Below are positions 32,194-43,980 of a DNA stretch of 64,000 nt, piece after piece. Where the stretch lies: assembly GCA_022495995.1 (NCBI GenBank), contig JAFEMH010003615.1:47501-111500 (forward strand), in the 5' to 3' direction. The number at the start of each line of letters is the position of its first letter. Position 1 is the stretch's first letter. The stretch comes from Adenophora triphylla var. japonica. Its lineage: Eukaryota > Streptophyta > Magnoliopsida > Asterales > Campanulaceae. The notes under the pieces were generated by a model. That model was given only the letters and a program-made list of their open reading frames with translations. It did no database searches and was not told the DNA's origin. The position numbers and the translations under genes were made by a program.

Positions 32194-34083
32194 TGTAGGG
32201 GAAATATAGGGTCTTGATCTTGATACTGAGGCCGGATATGTGATTGAATCGTGTATAATCCACTTTCCGAATAAAGTATTTCGACCCTTAATGCCTGGGT
32301 TACACAAAATCTTTATTGGGATAAGACAATCACGCAATTTGTTTTCTAGGCAAAGAGAACAAATCAAAAACTTGAGAATTGTTTTGCTTTCGTTATTGTT
32401 GTATCACTCTTGTATGTTATGTATATGTTACAAATGAGATCAAACATCTGTATTTAAACAGATGGAGAGGTATCAGCAAAAGGGTATAACCAAAAGACAT
32501 GACTTTAGCCAAGTGATGTGTCTTTTCAGTTTGAACTGGCACCTGTTCAGGAACTGCTCGGCCGAGTCAAGGGACTCGCTCGGCCGAGCAAAGATGTCCC
32601 ATGACAATTTGCCCAGCTGCACGGCCGTGTCATTTGAACTGTACGGCCGTGCTTTATATCTTGCTCGGCCGAGCAAGGCATATGCCTCGGCCGAGCAAGG
32701 CCGCCCGAAACTTGGACACCGCTATGCTCTGCTCGGCCGAGTCAAGGACTCTGCTCGGCCGAGCACATCAGCAAAATGTGCTACCCTTTAACTTTTACTT
32801 CTTTATCGAGGTTGACTTCGTTTTAGCTCAAACGAGTGTGTACTCCACACTTTCCCTTACTCGTATCCGAGTCTAATACGAATCACATTGATCTCTTAGT
32901 AAATCACCATTACAATAAAATAAGTTGAGTGATACTAAAATCACCAACAAATCCCCTCCATTTTAGTGTAATCCTTTGATTTACTAAACTTTATAAATAA
33001 CGAAACAAACGAATGCATAAATGAAAATGTCTTGCGATTGAATTTTCATCTTAGTATAATACACATTTCTAATACTCGAGAATCGGGGTGTCGTTTTCCC
33101 ACTTTGATCTACGTCTGATTGCCTTCAAGTTGTCATCTTCAAGCAATTCCGGAATAGGGGTAGAAAGAACATACACCACTTTTAACGTAGTTAAAAGGAA
33201 GTGCATCTTCTTTTGCCAACGCCTGAAGTCTTGTCCTTCAAATTTGTCTAGCTTTCCAAACTTGTTCGTCATCTCCTTCAAAGTACTTCCACCAGCCATG
33301 AGTATCACCAATTACTTTATTCGTTTGTAGGGGAAATATAGGGTCTTGATCTTGATACTGAGGCCGGATATGTGATTGAATCGTGTATAATTCACTTTCC
33401 GAATAAAGTATTTCGACCCTTAATGCCTGGGTTACACAAAATCTTTATTGGGATAAGACAATCACGCAATTTGTTTTCTAGGCAAAGAGAACAAATCAAA
33501 AACTTGAGAATTGTTTTGCTTTCGTTATTGTTGTATCACTCTTGTATGTTATGTATATGTTACAAATGAGATCAAACATCTGTATTTAAACAGATGGAGA
33601 GGTATCAGCAAAAGGGTATAACCAAAAGACATGACTTTAGCCAAGTGATGTGTCTTTTCAGTTTGAACTGGCACCTGTTCAGGAACTGCTCGGCCGAGTC
33701 AAGGGACTCGCTCGGCCGAGCAAAGATGTCCCATGACAATTTGCCCAGCTGCACGGCCGTGTCATTTGAACTGCACGGTCGTGCCTGCTCATATCGCTCG
33801 GCCGAGCAAGGCATATGCCTCGGCCGAGCAAGGCATCCGAAACTTGGACAATCTGCTATGCTCTGCTCGGCCGAGTCAAGGACTCTGCTCGGCCGAGCAC
33901 ATCAGCAAAATGTGCTACCCTTTAACTTTTACTTCTTTATCGAGGTTGACTTCGTTTTAGCTCAAACGAGTGTATACTCCACACTTTCCCTTACTCGTAT
34001 CCGAGTCTAATACGAATCACATTGATCTCTTAGTAAATCACCATTACAATAAAATAAGTTGAGTGATACTAAAATCACCAACA
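32194..34083 (-). mobile_element. Short non-autonomous copia-type LTR element with long LTRs
   Basis: LTRs at 32194-32949 and 33326-34083 are nearly identical, start TGTAGGGGAAATATAGGG and end ATCACCAACA. The 5-bp target duplication TAATG lies at 32189-32193 and 34084-34088. The internal region is only 376 bp. A purine-rich block (minus strand ATGGAGGGGATT) adjoins the left LTR, so the element reads on the minus strand. Each LTR has six CTCGGCCGAG palindromes plus two related ACGGCCGT/ACGGTCGT sites. Inserted into the MULE of copy B only. Young, judging by LTR similarity. Confidence 0.92.
33069..33311 (-). pseudogene. Copia gag N-terminal remnant inside the short LTR element
   Basis: An 80-codon minus-strand frame with KFGKLDKFEGQDFRRWQKKM and HFLLTTLKVVYVLSTP, the start of the copia gag (UBN2-type) domain. 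It begins just inside the 5' LTR. All of the remaining gag and pol is missing, so the element is an internal-deletion derivative that must depend on a full-length relative. Confidence 0.85.
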
Positions 34084-34126
34084 TAATGTGCCAAAAATGT
34101 AAACTTTGGGAAGTCATGTGACTAAC

Positions 34127-34328
34127 TTTGGTTACATTTTAAAGAATTTGTTGACATAATAATAGACATTTTAAATAGCTCGGCTTTACTTTCCTAAAAA
34201 GAATGTCCGGGATTCAATCCACATCAATGATGGATTTGTTTATTTATTTATACAAGCAAAGTCTTACAATAAACCCAAAACTTCTAATGCATCAAAACAA
34301 ACTCAAACATAATATTAATGATACATTG
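34127..34328. other. 3' flank of the minus-strand kinase, copy B
   Basis: Short spacer between the MULE and the kinase stop, with the likely polyadenylation region of the minus-strand gene near 34240-34300. A segment at about 34175-34228 differs from copy A. Confidence 0.5.
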
Positions 34329-36879
34329 TTAATGCCATAGAACAGATTCATCATCTGACTCAGAAATGACATCGAGCTCACTAAATCCTCTTGTGCGTGA
34401 GGTCATGCCAGTGTTCATCTCTGTGGTGGTGGCAAAAGGATTTGGTGGCATGGTCGGAATCACATCCCCTTCTAACATCTGAATCACAACTTTCATTGAA
34501 GGCCTGTCAATCGGGTGCCACCTTATACACCAAAGCCCCACAATAGTCAGTCTCTTGGCTACGTCTGGATCCCCGTCTTCTTCAATTTGGATCCCAATCT
34601 CTCCCCCTTGATCCAACCTCGTGTAAATCCACTCCGGAAAATACACTTCACTTGCATTCTCATCTTCCCTCCAATTATTCTGGTTCTTTCCACCAACCAT
34701 TTCAAGCAACAACATCCCAAAGCTATAAACATCTGATTTAGACGACGCTTTCCCAAAGTTCCTAGAAAATACTTCAGGTGCAACGTAGCCTATCGTGCCC
34801 CTTCCTGCAGTCATAGTAACAACACTTTTTTCCTTGGAACACAATTTTGCCAACCCAAAATCAGCAATCTTTGGGTTGAAATTTTGGTCCAGCAATATGT
34901 TATTAGGCTTAATGTCAAAATGAAGGATTCTTTGGGCACACCCTTGGTGAAGGTACTCAATACCTTTGGCTATGCCCACAGCAATATCCTTCATCTTGTT
35001 CCACCCAAGGAAACGGTTATTATGGTGATTTTTTTCCGAAAGAACATACTTTTCTAGGGAACCGTTTGGTAGAAACTCGTAAACGAGAGCTCGATGAGAA
35101 CCATCTGCACAGTAACCAACTAAGCGGACCACATTGACATGATGGATTAAGCCTATTGTACGGACTTCATTGATGAAGTCGTCCCCATTTCCTTTAGGAT
35201 CACCGTTGAGGACCTTCACTGCCACAATGACATCATCTGAGACCGAGAGCTTTCCTTTGAAAACTGTTCCGAAGCCTCCTTGGCCTAATCTTTCTTGAAA
35301 CTGAGTCGTAATTTTCTTGATGTCTGAGTAAGAGTATCTTGTTGGCTTGAGAGTTCTGTACTCCTCTAGAAACTTCTCAAACTTTACTTGTTCCTCTTTC
35401 TTCATTTTATTTGAGATCATGACACCATAGACAGACACAATAAGGAGCACATACAGAAACATACCTCCAATTATGCCTGCATAGATGTTATAGCATTCCA
35501 AGTTAGAAAGTGCGAGTTCCTTGTATAAAGAAAAACAGGGCAGTTAAGCAACTTCACCTGTGAGAACTATTTTATCTGATTCACGTTTTGGTTCAGGGGA
35601 CGATATACCTGTAGATAAGTAGGAAGGACTCTTAGCTAGTGCATATTTATGCATAATATTGAAACGCACGGCTCACACATTGAGTACGATCATCGCCCTC
35701 ACAAGGTCAAGTGGTTTACAAATAAATGAAATGGTTTAAAATCTATCTACAAGAAATACTTGGGGAAAACTATATTTGGACAAGGGTGTATCTAACCATC
35801 TAGTCGTGAAATAATGCATTACTAGAGTGGAAAGGGGATTAATGTAAAAGATTAACCATTGATCAAGACTGATTCTTTATCATGCTTCTAAAATCCTAAT
35901 GGTTTAGGTATGCACTTTCCAAATCGGAAATAATATAGGACAAATTTGAAAAGTTTCCAGATGGTCTGTCAGATTCTAGTAGTTTGCTGTGGACACATTT
36001 TGAACCAATAATAGAAAAAAAAATAATGACGAAGAAGGTGGAGAAGAGGAATGATATACCTGTTGAAATAGGAGGGGACGGAGGATCAGGTGGGGACGGA
36101 GGATCTGGGATGTCAAAACATTCAGTAATGTCATCTTGGTTAGCAGTAGCAGCTGTGGTGTTGTGATTATTGTAGTGATTTTTGAATCTGCAGTACATTC
36201 CTTGGGCTTCACAATTTGAACAATTTGGTTTAGACCATGAGAGTTGGAAAATATAGCGGAATTCTGATGGGTAAATTTCAAATGAAGTGTGGAACAGTTT
36301 GTCTCCATAGGAATTAGGATCGTAGAGTTGAGTAGGAAGGGCAATGATTTTGGAAGCTGAGCAAAAGGGTGGTAGGGGATAGTAGAGTTCAGCATATTCA
36401 AGTGCATACGGATCGAAACATCTGAATAAGGTGAATTGGTTGGTGTTTGGAAGTAATTTGAAAGGAGTGGAGGAGGATGAGTTGGAGTTAGTATATTCCA
36501 GGTCATTCATTGTGCTTACAATCATCAACTGAGATTTGTAGTTGATGTCGTATATCAGTGCCTTGGTAAAGATTGAGAGTTCTGTCGTCAAGTCAATTTG
36601 GATATCCATGATGGGGAGGGGTATGGTGTCGTTGCAAGAAATATCAAATGCAGAAGAAGGGTGGCCACAATGATCTGGCTGATGATTCTTTAACCGGAAT
36701 GGAAACTTGATTGGCTGAAGGTCTGGCCGAAGGTATGGCTGAAGGTATGGCCGAAGGTATGGATACTGGTAATTCATGCAGAACACCTCCCGGCATTCCT
36801 CCCATTCAGCTCCCACTGCCCCTACAAACACTAGTATCAACAAGAGAAATTTGGCCATTTTCTCAAAATCTATTATCAT
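34329..36879 (-). CDS. LRK10-like receptor kinase, copy B, intact (three exons)
   Basis: Exons 36879-36060, 35608-35558 (51 nt) and 35476-34329 join in phase 1 with GT/AG ends to give 672 residues, normal for LRK10-like kinases. A signal peptide (LLLILVFVGAVGA, ending about residue 24) precedes a GUB_WAK ectodomain (CREVFC, IKFPFRLKNHQPDHCGHP) and a Cys-rich WAK-associated part (CSNCEAQGMYC). A Pro-rich linker with repeated DPPSPP follows, then the transmembrane helix IIGGMFLYVLLIVSVYGVMI (292-311). The kinase has GQGGFGTVFKG (355-365), Lys378, HFDIKPNNILLD (from 476, non-RD), DFGLAK (496) and APEV. A start six bases upstream would be GTG, so ATG 36879 is used. Near residue 40 an insertion of Y/D-L-R/Q-P repeats distinguishes it from copy A. 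Likely a plasma-membrane serine/threonine kinase. Ligand unknown. Confidence 0.9.
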
Positions 36880-37365
36880 TTTCACTCTCTTTTATGTGGC
36901 GGCGGTGTTATATTTGGAAATCCATAATATTCTAGATAATAAATGTTATTGAACTTGGACTAAAATTGTTGCATTTTCGTAGAAATGAGACAATGTTTTT
37001 TTTTTTTGTGACGGAGGGAGTGTCAACTGAGGACTAAAAATAGTTCTGGTGGGTCACTTTCATGACTAAAAATTGTTGCATTTTCGTAGAAATGAGACAA
37101 TGTTTCTTGGTCAGTCCACCAAGGAGACTTCTTCACCATTGTATAGATAAGTCAACTGAGGACTAAAAATAGTTCTGGCCGTTACAAGACAAACCTCCTT
37201 AACAGTTTCCGGTACATTTGGTGGGAGGAGGCATGGGGCCTGTTCCCACTGATCCTTTTTAGCTCTGATAGAGAAGAAGAAACAGGACTTTACCAAAAGC
37301 TTGTGTTTTGAAGGCAATTTTGCTAAGGAAATTTACAAAGCTGAGGAGGATTATAGGGGAGCATT
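36880..37365. promoter_or_regulatory. Shared promoter region of the head-to-head kinases, copy B, with internal duplication
   Basis: 486 bp between the two ATGs. The block TTGTTGCATTTTCGTAGAAA occurs near 36967 and 37074. The block TCAACTGAGGACTAAAAATA occurs near 37023 and 37152. Each occurs once in copy A. A Stowaway half-terminus is present (about 37008-37021). The region therefore differs in organisation between the copies and could alter expression of both genes. Confidence 0.6.
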
Positions 37366-38490
37366 ATGGGGATGTGTATTGAAGGTGGCTCCACCATGTA
37401 CTTGGTGGTAGTACTAATGACCTTGTTATTTCAGGTGACCTGCTGCCAACAAACAGAAACGTGCACTCCCTCCTCCTGTGGCAATATCAGGAATATAAGC
37501 TATCCTTTCCGACTGAGAGGCGATCCGCCCAACTGTGGCCTCCCAGACTACGAACTCGTATGCAACAACAGTCGGACGTTATTATACACACGGGATCCGG
37601 ATTCAAAATCTTACCACTATGTGGAGGCAATTAACTATGATAACTACACAATTCGGGTTGTCGATTCACGCTTACTAGTCCCAGATAAGCATGACGACCG
37701 CCACTACTGTTCTTCTCGACAACTATCTCTATTCTCCAACGTGCTCGCAGATCCATCTAAATCTTACTTCAGCAACGCCCCATCTTACTATAGCATCCCA
37801 GTAATACATATCAAATGCAGAGATCCAATGATTTCTACTCGATACGTGGACATGAGATGTCATTGTGAAATGGAGAATACTAGCAGTGCTACTTCCAAAT
37901 ATAATTACTCTTACCTTGTGGTGGGAGAATCCGAATTGCTAATCGAGTCATCGTGCAAAATTAACAAGGTGGTTAGTTGGTTATCATCTCGTTCACCTAC
38001 AACAATTAACCGGAACCTGCATCCTGACTCGTCTTGTTCGGAGATCTGGAATTCGATGCTCTATGGCATTGAGCTGGATTGGTACTTTAGCATCCCTTGC
38101 AGAGATTGTGGACAACTTCCCGTTCCTGGCCACTCATGCAGCTCTTATCCACACCTAACATTTCGATGTATGTATGGCATCTTACTTTAAATATATATGA
38201 TTTTGTTGGTTGAAAATTTTCTACAATTTGTATGACTCTTACTCCTCATCTATTTGCTTACAATGGCATTGCTTCGTTTATTGTAGGTGCAAGAGACATG
38301 TGGTGGTGTGAGTACTGCTTCTTACATTTTCTTTCTCCAGATTTAAACTAAATTATCAGAAACTGTTTTAACATTTTCGCCTGATTGATATGATATTATC
38401 TTTGTCAGGGATCGAGGTAAAAGTGCTTCCGCCAATTGGTAAGATAAAATGTTGAAACTTCCCCTGAATACTGAATTTATTAACTTGCCA

Positions 38491-38554
<64 letters not shown>

Positions 38555-40322
38555 ACCATGGGAATTTGATATTGTCTTTGATCTGACTCCACTGGCTTCA
38601 AGTTCCATTAATATTGGAGTATTAAAGAGATGAAGTAACAGATGTTAGGTGATCTAATTGCTTTTTCGAATATTTACAACAGGAGAAGTGCTACATATTA
38701 TCAAATTCTTATTAAAAAAATCACAATTTGATGTTGGGTAGTATATCTTTTTTTTTTTTTTATGATGTCCCACGCCATGAGGCGAGAAGAGGGATCGAAC
38801 CCTGACGCTCACCAAGGGTGAGGCCTGGTTTTATCACTGGGCCACTGCTTTGGGGACATGTTAGGTAGTATATCTTTGAATTCAGTTTGTATATAATCCC
38901 TAGCTAATTGATCAGACCAATATTCTGAATTCAGGAGGAGCACTTGCAGCAAGATTTGTACTTGGAGTTATTTTCCTGTCAGCGTTGGTGATTAATGGGA
39001 TGATCAGGAGACGCCATTTATCAATAAATGACAACATCGAAGAGTTCTTACAAAGCCAACACAACCTCATGCCAATTAGGTATTCATACTCGGATATCGA
39101 GATGATGACAAATGGCTTCAAACAGAAATTGGGGGAAGGAGGCTATGGCAGCGTATTCAAAGGAAAGCTTCGAAGTGGCATTCTCGTTGCCGTCAAGATA
39201 ATGGGCAAGTCCAAAGCTACTGGTCAAGAATTTATCAGCGAAGTTTCAACTATAGGAAGGATACACCATGTAAACGTGGTTCGTCTGATTGGCTTTTGCT
39301 TCGAGGGCTCAAAACGTGCTCTAATCTATGAGTTCATGCCCAATGGATCCCTTGAGAAGTTTATTTTCCCTCAAGCAGAAGAAAAAGAAAATGTAGACAA
39401 ACAAGGGGCTGTCTCTTGGAGTTATGAAATTATGCACGAAAATGTTGTTTGCCTGTCTGGCTTTTGCTTTGAGGGCTTAAAACGTGCTCTACATCCTCTA
39501 ATATATGAGTTCATGATGCCTAATGGATCTCTAGAGATGTCCGTTTTTCCTCTGGCAGAAGAAAAAGAAAGGGAAAATGAAGAGGCACAAGGGGCTGTCT
39601 CTTTGAGTTATGAAACTATGTACGACATCTCAATTAAGGTGGCACGGGGAATTGAATATCTGCATAGTGGTTGTGACATGCAGATATTACATTTTGACAT
39701 TAAGCCCCACAACATACTTCTTGATGAAGCTTTTAGTCCGAAAATTTCAGATTTTGGCCTAGCAAAGTTATATGCAACGGATGATAGCATTGTAACAATG
39801 ACTGCAGCTAGAGGAACAATGGGTTACATGGCTCCAGAGTTATTCTACAAAAACATTGGAGGTGTCTCTTACAAAGCCGATGTTTACAGCTTTGGTATGT
39901 TGTTGATGGAAATGGCGAGTAGAAGGAAAAATCTGAATGCATTTGCAGACCATTTGAGTCAGATTTACTTTCCTTCTTGGGTTTATGATCAATTGATTGA
40001 AGGAAATGATATAGAAGAAGTAATGGAAGATGCGTCGGACGGAGAAAAAAGGTTGGTAAAGAAGATGATCATCGTGGCATTATGGTGTATACAAATGAAG
40101 CCTTGTGAAAGGCCTTCTATGAAAAAAGTTTTGGAGATGCTTGAAGGAGATGTTGAGGTTCTGGAGATGCCACCAAAACCATTTCTCTGCCCACAAGATG
40201 TGTCAGGTGAACCAGAGCCGAAGCCGGTGGAGCCAGAGGAGTTAACCTCCTTGCGATCATGCAGTAAAAAGGGTAACCTGGTGCTACTAGAACTCTTACT
40301 ATGTATGTATGGGGTTCATTGA
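37366..40322 (+). CDS. LRK10-like receptor kinase with duplicated hinge segment, copy B (four exons)
   Basis: Exons 37366-38167, 38287-38307 (21 nt), 38409-38438 (30 nt) and 38935-40322, all phase 1 with GT/AG ends, give 746 residues. A signal peptide and GUB_WAK domain as in copy A are followed by a Cys-rich segment ([15 protein letters not shown]) that copy A has lost. The transmembrane helix is about 287-305. Kinase motifs are [11 protein letters not shown] (351-361), Lys372, HFD (537-539, non-RD), DFGLAK and APEL. The hinge segment is duplicated: 396-451 and 452-513. The C-terminus runs 22 residues past the copy-A stop because the TAG there is TTG here. Ectodomain residues after SNVLA differ in a cluster from copy A. 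The small exons are inferred from phase and splice signals only. cDNA would settle them. Confidence 0.86.
38500..38549. repeat. (AC)n(AT)n microsatellite, copy B intron
   Basis: A run of CA dinucleotides passes directly into TA dinucleotides. Copy A has only TA, but much longer and split by a MITE. A fast-changing site that distinguishes the copies. Confidence 0.9.
38751..38857 (-). mobile_element. tRNA-derived SINE in kinase intron, copy B
   Basis: Same insertion as 19401-19507. Here both target duplications are intact: ATGTTGGGTAGTATATCTTT (38731-38750) and the same with one change (38858-38877). Box B (GGGTTCGATCCC on the minus strand) and the poly(A) tail are present. About 107 bp including tail. 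Confidence 0.9.
39267..39620 (+). repeat. In-frame tandem duplication inside the kinase exon, copy B
   Basis: The equivalent of 20140-20502: 168 bp then a 186-bp second copy (39435-39620), nine bases shorter than in copy A because the extra PNG slippage is absent. In the second copy VVRLFG has become VVCLSG. Frame is preserved throughout. Confidence 0.92.
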
Positions 40323-41227
40323 AGGATTGGGCCCACATGAATTTATGAATTTAATGTAGACGGCTCGGCTTATCAATAAGTATTTGTGTTTGCTTAAATG
40401 AAATGTAAAAGGCTCAAGGCTTATTAGTTAATAGTAGTATTTGTGTTTGCTTAAATGAACCTAATTAAAGGCTTATCAATGAATATTTGTGTATGCTTTT
40501 TCTTTCTACTGGCAAACTCTTAGTACATTATTGTTAATTAGTAGAGTTATTGTAAGGGCCATGCATTTTGTTACAAATTCTACTGCCCAAAGAGAGGAGA
40601 TAGTTTGTCATTTTCCAAACAAAATGGACAAAGGGGAGCTTATTCGAAGTATCATTTGGTCTGTTTCCACCTTATCTTTTCACATTTCCATTGGTGGATG
40701 GTCAAAAAGATTGAACTCTTCTCCAAATGTCTTCCTTTTTTCGAACAAAGTTTTTGTTAGAGATATTATTCCACATTGGGAATTGACAAACCTTGCATAT
40801 AATATATAAAGATCCTGGGCTACTCCCCTTAAAATCAATTGGTGATAAGGGGAGTAGCCCAGGATCTTTATATATTATATGCAAGATTTGTCAATTCCCA
40901 ATGTGGGATAATATCTCTAACAGTTTTAACGTAGGGCTTGAACTCAAAATTTCTGACTTTTAATGTTACTGCATTCAGGTCTCGAATCGAACTCGAAAGC
41001 TCTGATTAAGCTAGAACAACACCTACCGTATGATTTAGGAGTTTGTTAGTGTTCTCCGAATGTCTTTCAATCAACTCACAAGTCATGGCTAATTTGATTT
41101 GAAATTTGATGCTTATACATTCCATTGGTCGATGGAAAAAAAAAATACTAGTTTTATTTTAAAATGCTAGCTCCTAAAACACTTAGTTTTTCTCGTAAAT
41201 TCCACAAAGAAGACCGACTTGGATCGT
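40323..41227. other. 3' flank of the plus-strand kinase, copy B
   Basis: Matches copy A 21136-21898 apart from small indels (for example around 40540) and the 168-bp palindromic insertion described separately. No gene recognised. Confidence 0.5.
40755..40922. mobile_element. Palindromic LTR-end insertion, 168 bp, with 5-bp target duplication
   Basis: Two 76-bp arms (40755-40830 and 40847-40922) are inverted copies with about two mismatches around a 16-bp loop. Both outer ends read inward as TGTTAGAGATATTAT, a typical copia LTR 5' end, with a TATATAA-like motif inside. GTTTT flanks both sides (40750-40754, 40923-40927). Copy A has the empty site (CAAAGTTTTAACG near 21590). So a head-to-head pair of LTR 5' ends integrated with an integrase-type signature after the duplication. 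Confidence 0.85.
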
Positions 41228-42512
41228 CTTCAAATATACTTTTCAATACGCTAGCTCTTCTATCACTCACTTATTTTTCTCATAGGCTCCATTAAGAAGA
41301 GTTATTATAAGGGCCATGCATTTTGTCACAAAAGTCTTCAAATATGCTTTTCAATTCACTAGCTCTTCAATCACTCACTTATTTTTCTCATAGGCTCCAT
41401 TAAGAAGAGTTATTATAAGGGACATGCATTTTGTCACAAAAGTCTTCAAATATACTTTTCAATTCACTAGCTCTTCTTGTTAGAACATGGATTAATTAAT
41501 ACTCCCTCCGTCCCGGAACATAATTCACAAACACTGTTTGCACTGGTTTTAAGGAGAGAGTATTATATTGAAAGTGTTGTGAGTGTGAAAATAAAATAGG
41601 AGAGAGAATGAGTGAAGAGAATAGTAAATTATAATGGTGTTGTGAGTATTAAAATAATGTAGGAGAGAGAATGAGTGGAGGGAATAGTAAAGATTCCTTT
41701 CCATTTTAGGTAAGTTTTAAATGTGTGAAGTAAGTTTTGGGACGCCCAAAAGGGAAAGTGTGAAGATTGTTCCGGGACGGAGGGAGTATGTGTTATTTAA
41801 TTCTATGTGTTACAATCGTTTAATAAAGTTAAAGTATAGATTAAATATGTAAAATTTTATTAGGTGTAAGTATCATTAAATGATGAGCATAATGGTAACT
41901 TCACACCACCATCTTTATGAAAGGGTGTAATCCCTAAATGAAGTGCCCCTTCTCTTATTATATAAGGGCTATCCATCAGCCATTAGATACACTTATTTAC
42001 ATTCACAAAATTCAGTCATAAACTTCTCTTCATTCATTAAGAAGATTAAAGTGTGGGAACTATCATCTAGAAGAACTTCACTTCATTCCCTACCTTTCTT
42101 TCTTCCCTCTTTAAGAACATCAAGATGGATTCAACAGGTACGCTTTCGCCTTCATCCTCTTCTCGTACTTAATCTAGACTTGAGTGCTGTGGGGTTATTG
42201 AAATAGAAATGTTCCAACACTTCTATCACTCACTTATTTTTCTCATAGGCTCCATTAAGAAGAGTTATTATAAGGGCCATGCATTTTGTCACAAAAGTCT
42301 TCAAATATACTTTTCAATTCACTAGCTCTTCTCTCACTCACTTATTTTTCTCATAGGCTCCATTAAGAAGAGTTATTATAAGGGCCATGCATTTTGTCAC
42401 AAAAGTCTTCAAATATACTTTTCAATTCACTATCTCTTTCTATCACTCACTTATTTTTCTCATAGGCTCCATTAAGAAGAGTTATTATAAGGGCCATGCA
42501 TTTTGTCACAAA
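41228..42512. repeat. 108-bp tandem array split by a solo LTR, copy B
   Basis: Same five units as in copy A (21899-22894), including the CACTCACTTATTTTTCTC and GGGCCATGCATTTTGTCACA blocks. The solo LTR (41478-42219) sits at the identical place, so array and LTR predate the duplication. Confidence 0.9.
41478..42219 (+). mobile_element. Solo LTR, copy B, carrying a Stowaway MITE
   Basis: Flanked by CTTCT (41473-41477 and 42220-42224). The MITE 41502-41786 (CTCCCTCCGTCCCGGAACAT to TCCGGGACGGAGGGAG, TA on both sides) interrupts it 24 bp in. Copy A shows the empty site AATTAATATGTG. Without the MITE the LTR is about 455 bp. Confidence 0.9.
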
Positions 42513-43884
42513 ATTCTACTGCCCAAAGAGAGGAGATAGTTGAATATTGATTTGTATATGTGAATCAAATTTAAATCACATATACGTAATTATTTAATGT
42601 AAGCCTAATTTGAAACTGAAATTCAAATGTAAGCCTAATTTGATATTTAATTTGAATATTGATTTGTATTCTAATTTATCGCATATTTATAATTATTTGA
42701 AATTGAAATTTAATCTCATTTCTAAATTGATTGATTAGTCCGGATCATATAGCTTTGCCGCTTCCGATAAGCAATTTTTCATGGTAGCATCAACCGTCAA
42801 CCTACCAACGGACATGAAAGACGTGACATGTCACTCGGGTGGAGGAAAGTGAGTGGAGGAGCAAATCCAAATTCCATAGACTCCATCCAACACTCTAATC
42901 ATCAGTATCAAGGTCCCATTTTCAGACCTTTGTATCTTATTACCAAACAAAATGGCCCCAACTTAATTAAGACCTGGGCCGGGCATATGAAGAATAGCTG
43001 TTTAATTGCTAAATGGGCTTGGCAATATGGAGAATAGTTGTTTAGCTGATGCCACCAAAAGTTGCTCAATGTGATGATAGGTTGAGGTTGGCACTAATCT
43101 TCTTGGCCACAAAAAATGTGCAATTTTTAGGGCCCCAATTTTCGACTCGGTTTAATGTACAAATTAAAGCGGTTTTATACGGGATTAAGAAAAAGTTTAT
43201 AATAATAAAATGTTGAGTATAGATTGTGAGACAAGAGAGAGAAGAGTGGAGTATGAAATAGTAAATGGATAGTTGTTACAAATATTACAAGTGAATCACA
43301 TTATTTAAAATAATCCGTTTTGAAATTTTGTATCTTTGAGAGTACACATATAATAAAAAATATATGAATTAAAATGGCACGGAGGGAATATGCATGTAAT
43401 AGATTAGCTCAACAACGGACATTCTTAAACATAACCAAAATTTTAAATAATATCAAATTTGTGGCACACTATCAAAACCCAACTAGACCACACTTTACAA
43501 ATAACAAACTCAATTTTTTTTTCTTTTTCTAAATTCTTTTATAACTAGTCTCAGCCCCAAAGCAATTCACAAACGAGAAGTGAAATTGCGAGTTTGTAAA
43601 TTAACAAACAAGAGAGAGGAAGCCCTTAAACTATCAGTTGCTATTCTCTCTTCAAGTTCAAATTGTCCCATTTACAAAAAAAATCAATTAATTATTCAAT
43701 TTGTATTTGTTACAAGTTGGTCGCATAGTTTGTGTTTGGGTTGTAATCAGGTATAAATTTACAGTCCATGATGAGTCATGGCCCACACTCAATTTTTTAA
43801 AAAAAAAAAATTACAGAAAAGATTTAGATAAATATATTTATGTGTATAAAACTACATATAATTGCTTGTTAGCCTGCTGGTAAA
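42513..43884. other. Gene-free shared flank, copy B
   Basis: Matches copy A 22895-24283, with small indels, for example loss of an approximately 20-bp stretch near 42888. No coding sequence found. Confidence 0.5.
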
Positions 43885-43980
43885 TAGGATCGTTTCAACA
43901 ATTATAACCTGTACTAAATATAAATATTGGGGTCCTACTCCTTTGTATGAAAAAAATACACTATGAAATGATTGCATAAT
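43885..43980. mobile_element. Truncated hAT element, copy B
   Basis: TAGGATCGTTTCAACAATTA follows the CTGGTAAA target site and corresponds to the left end of the copy-A element at 24284. It stops after about 95 bp at ATGATTGCATA and continues directly with the hairpin element. The rest of the hAT element and the copia fragment were deleted. Confidence 0.8.

Larger units (their letters stand above)
29973..34126. mobile_element. Outer MULE, copy B, interrupted by an LTR element
   Basis: Equivalent of 13009-15241. The left inverted repeat starts GGTAGTCATGTCATGTCGAG. The right one ends GGGAAGTCATGTGACTAAC at 34126. The 1.9-kb LTR element 32194-34083 is inserted in the right repeat. Without it the MULE would be about 2.26 kb. 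Confidence 0.72.

Noticed and set aside
32462..32876. Open frames across the CTCGGCCGAG region of the LTRs (also 33594-34010)
   Set aside because: They arise from GC-rich palindromes inside LTRs, differ between the two LTRs and have no domain.
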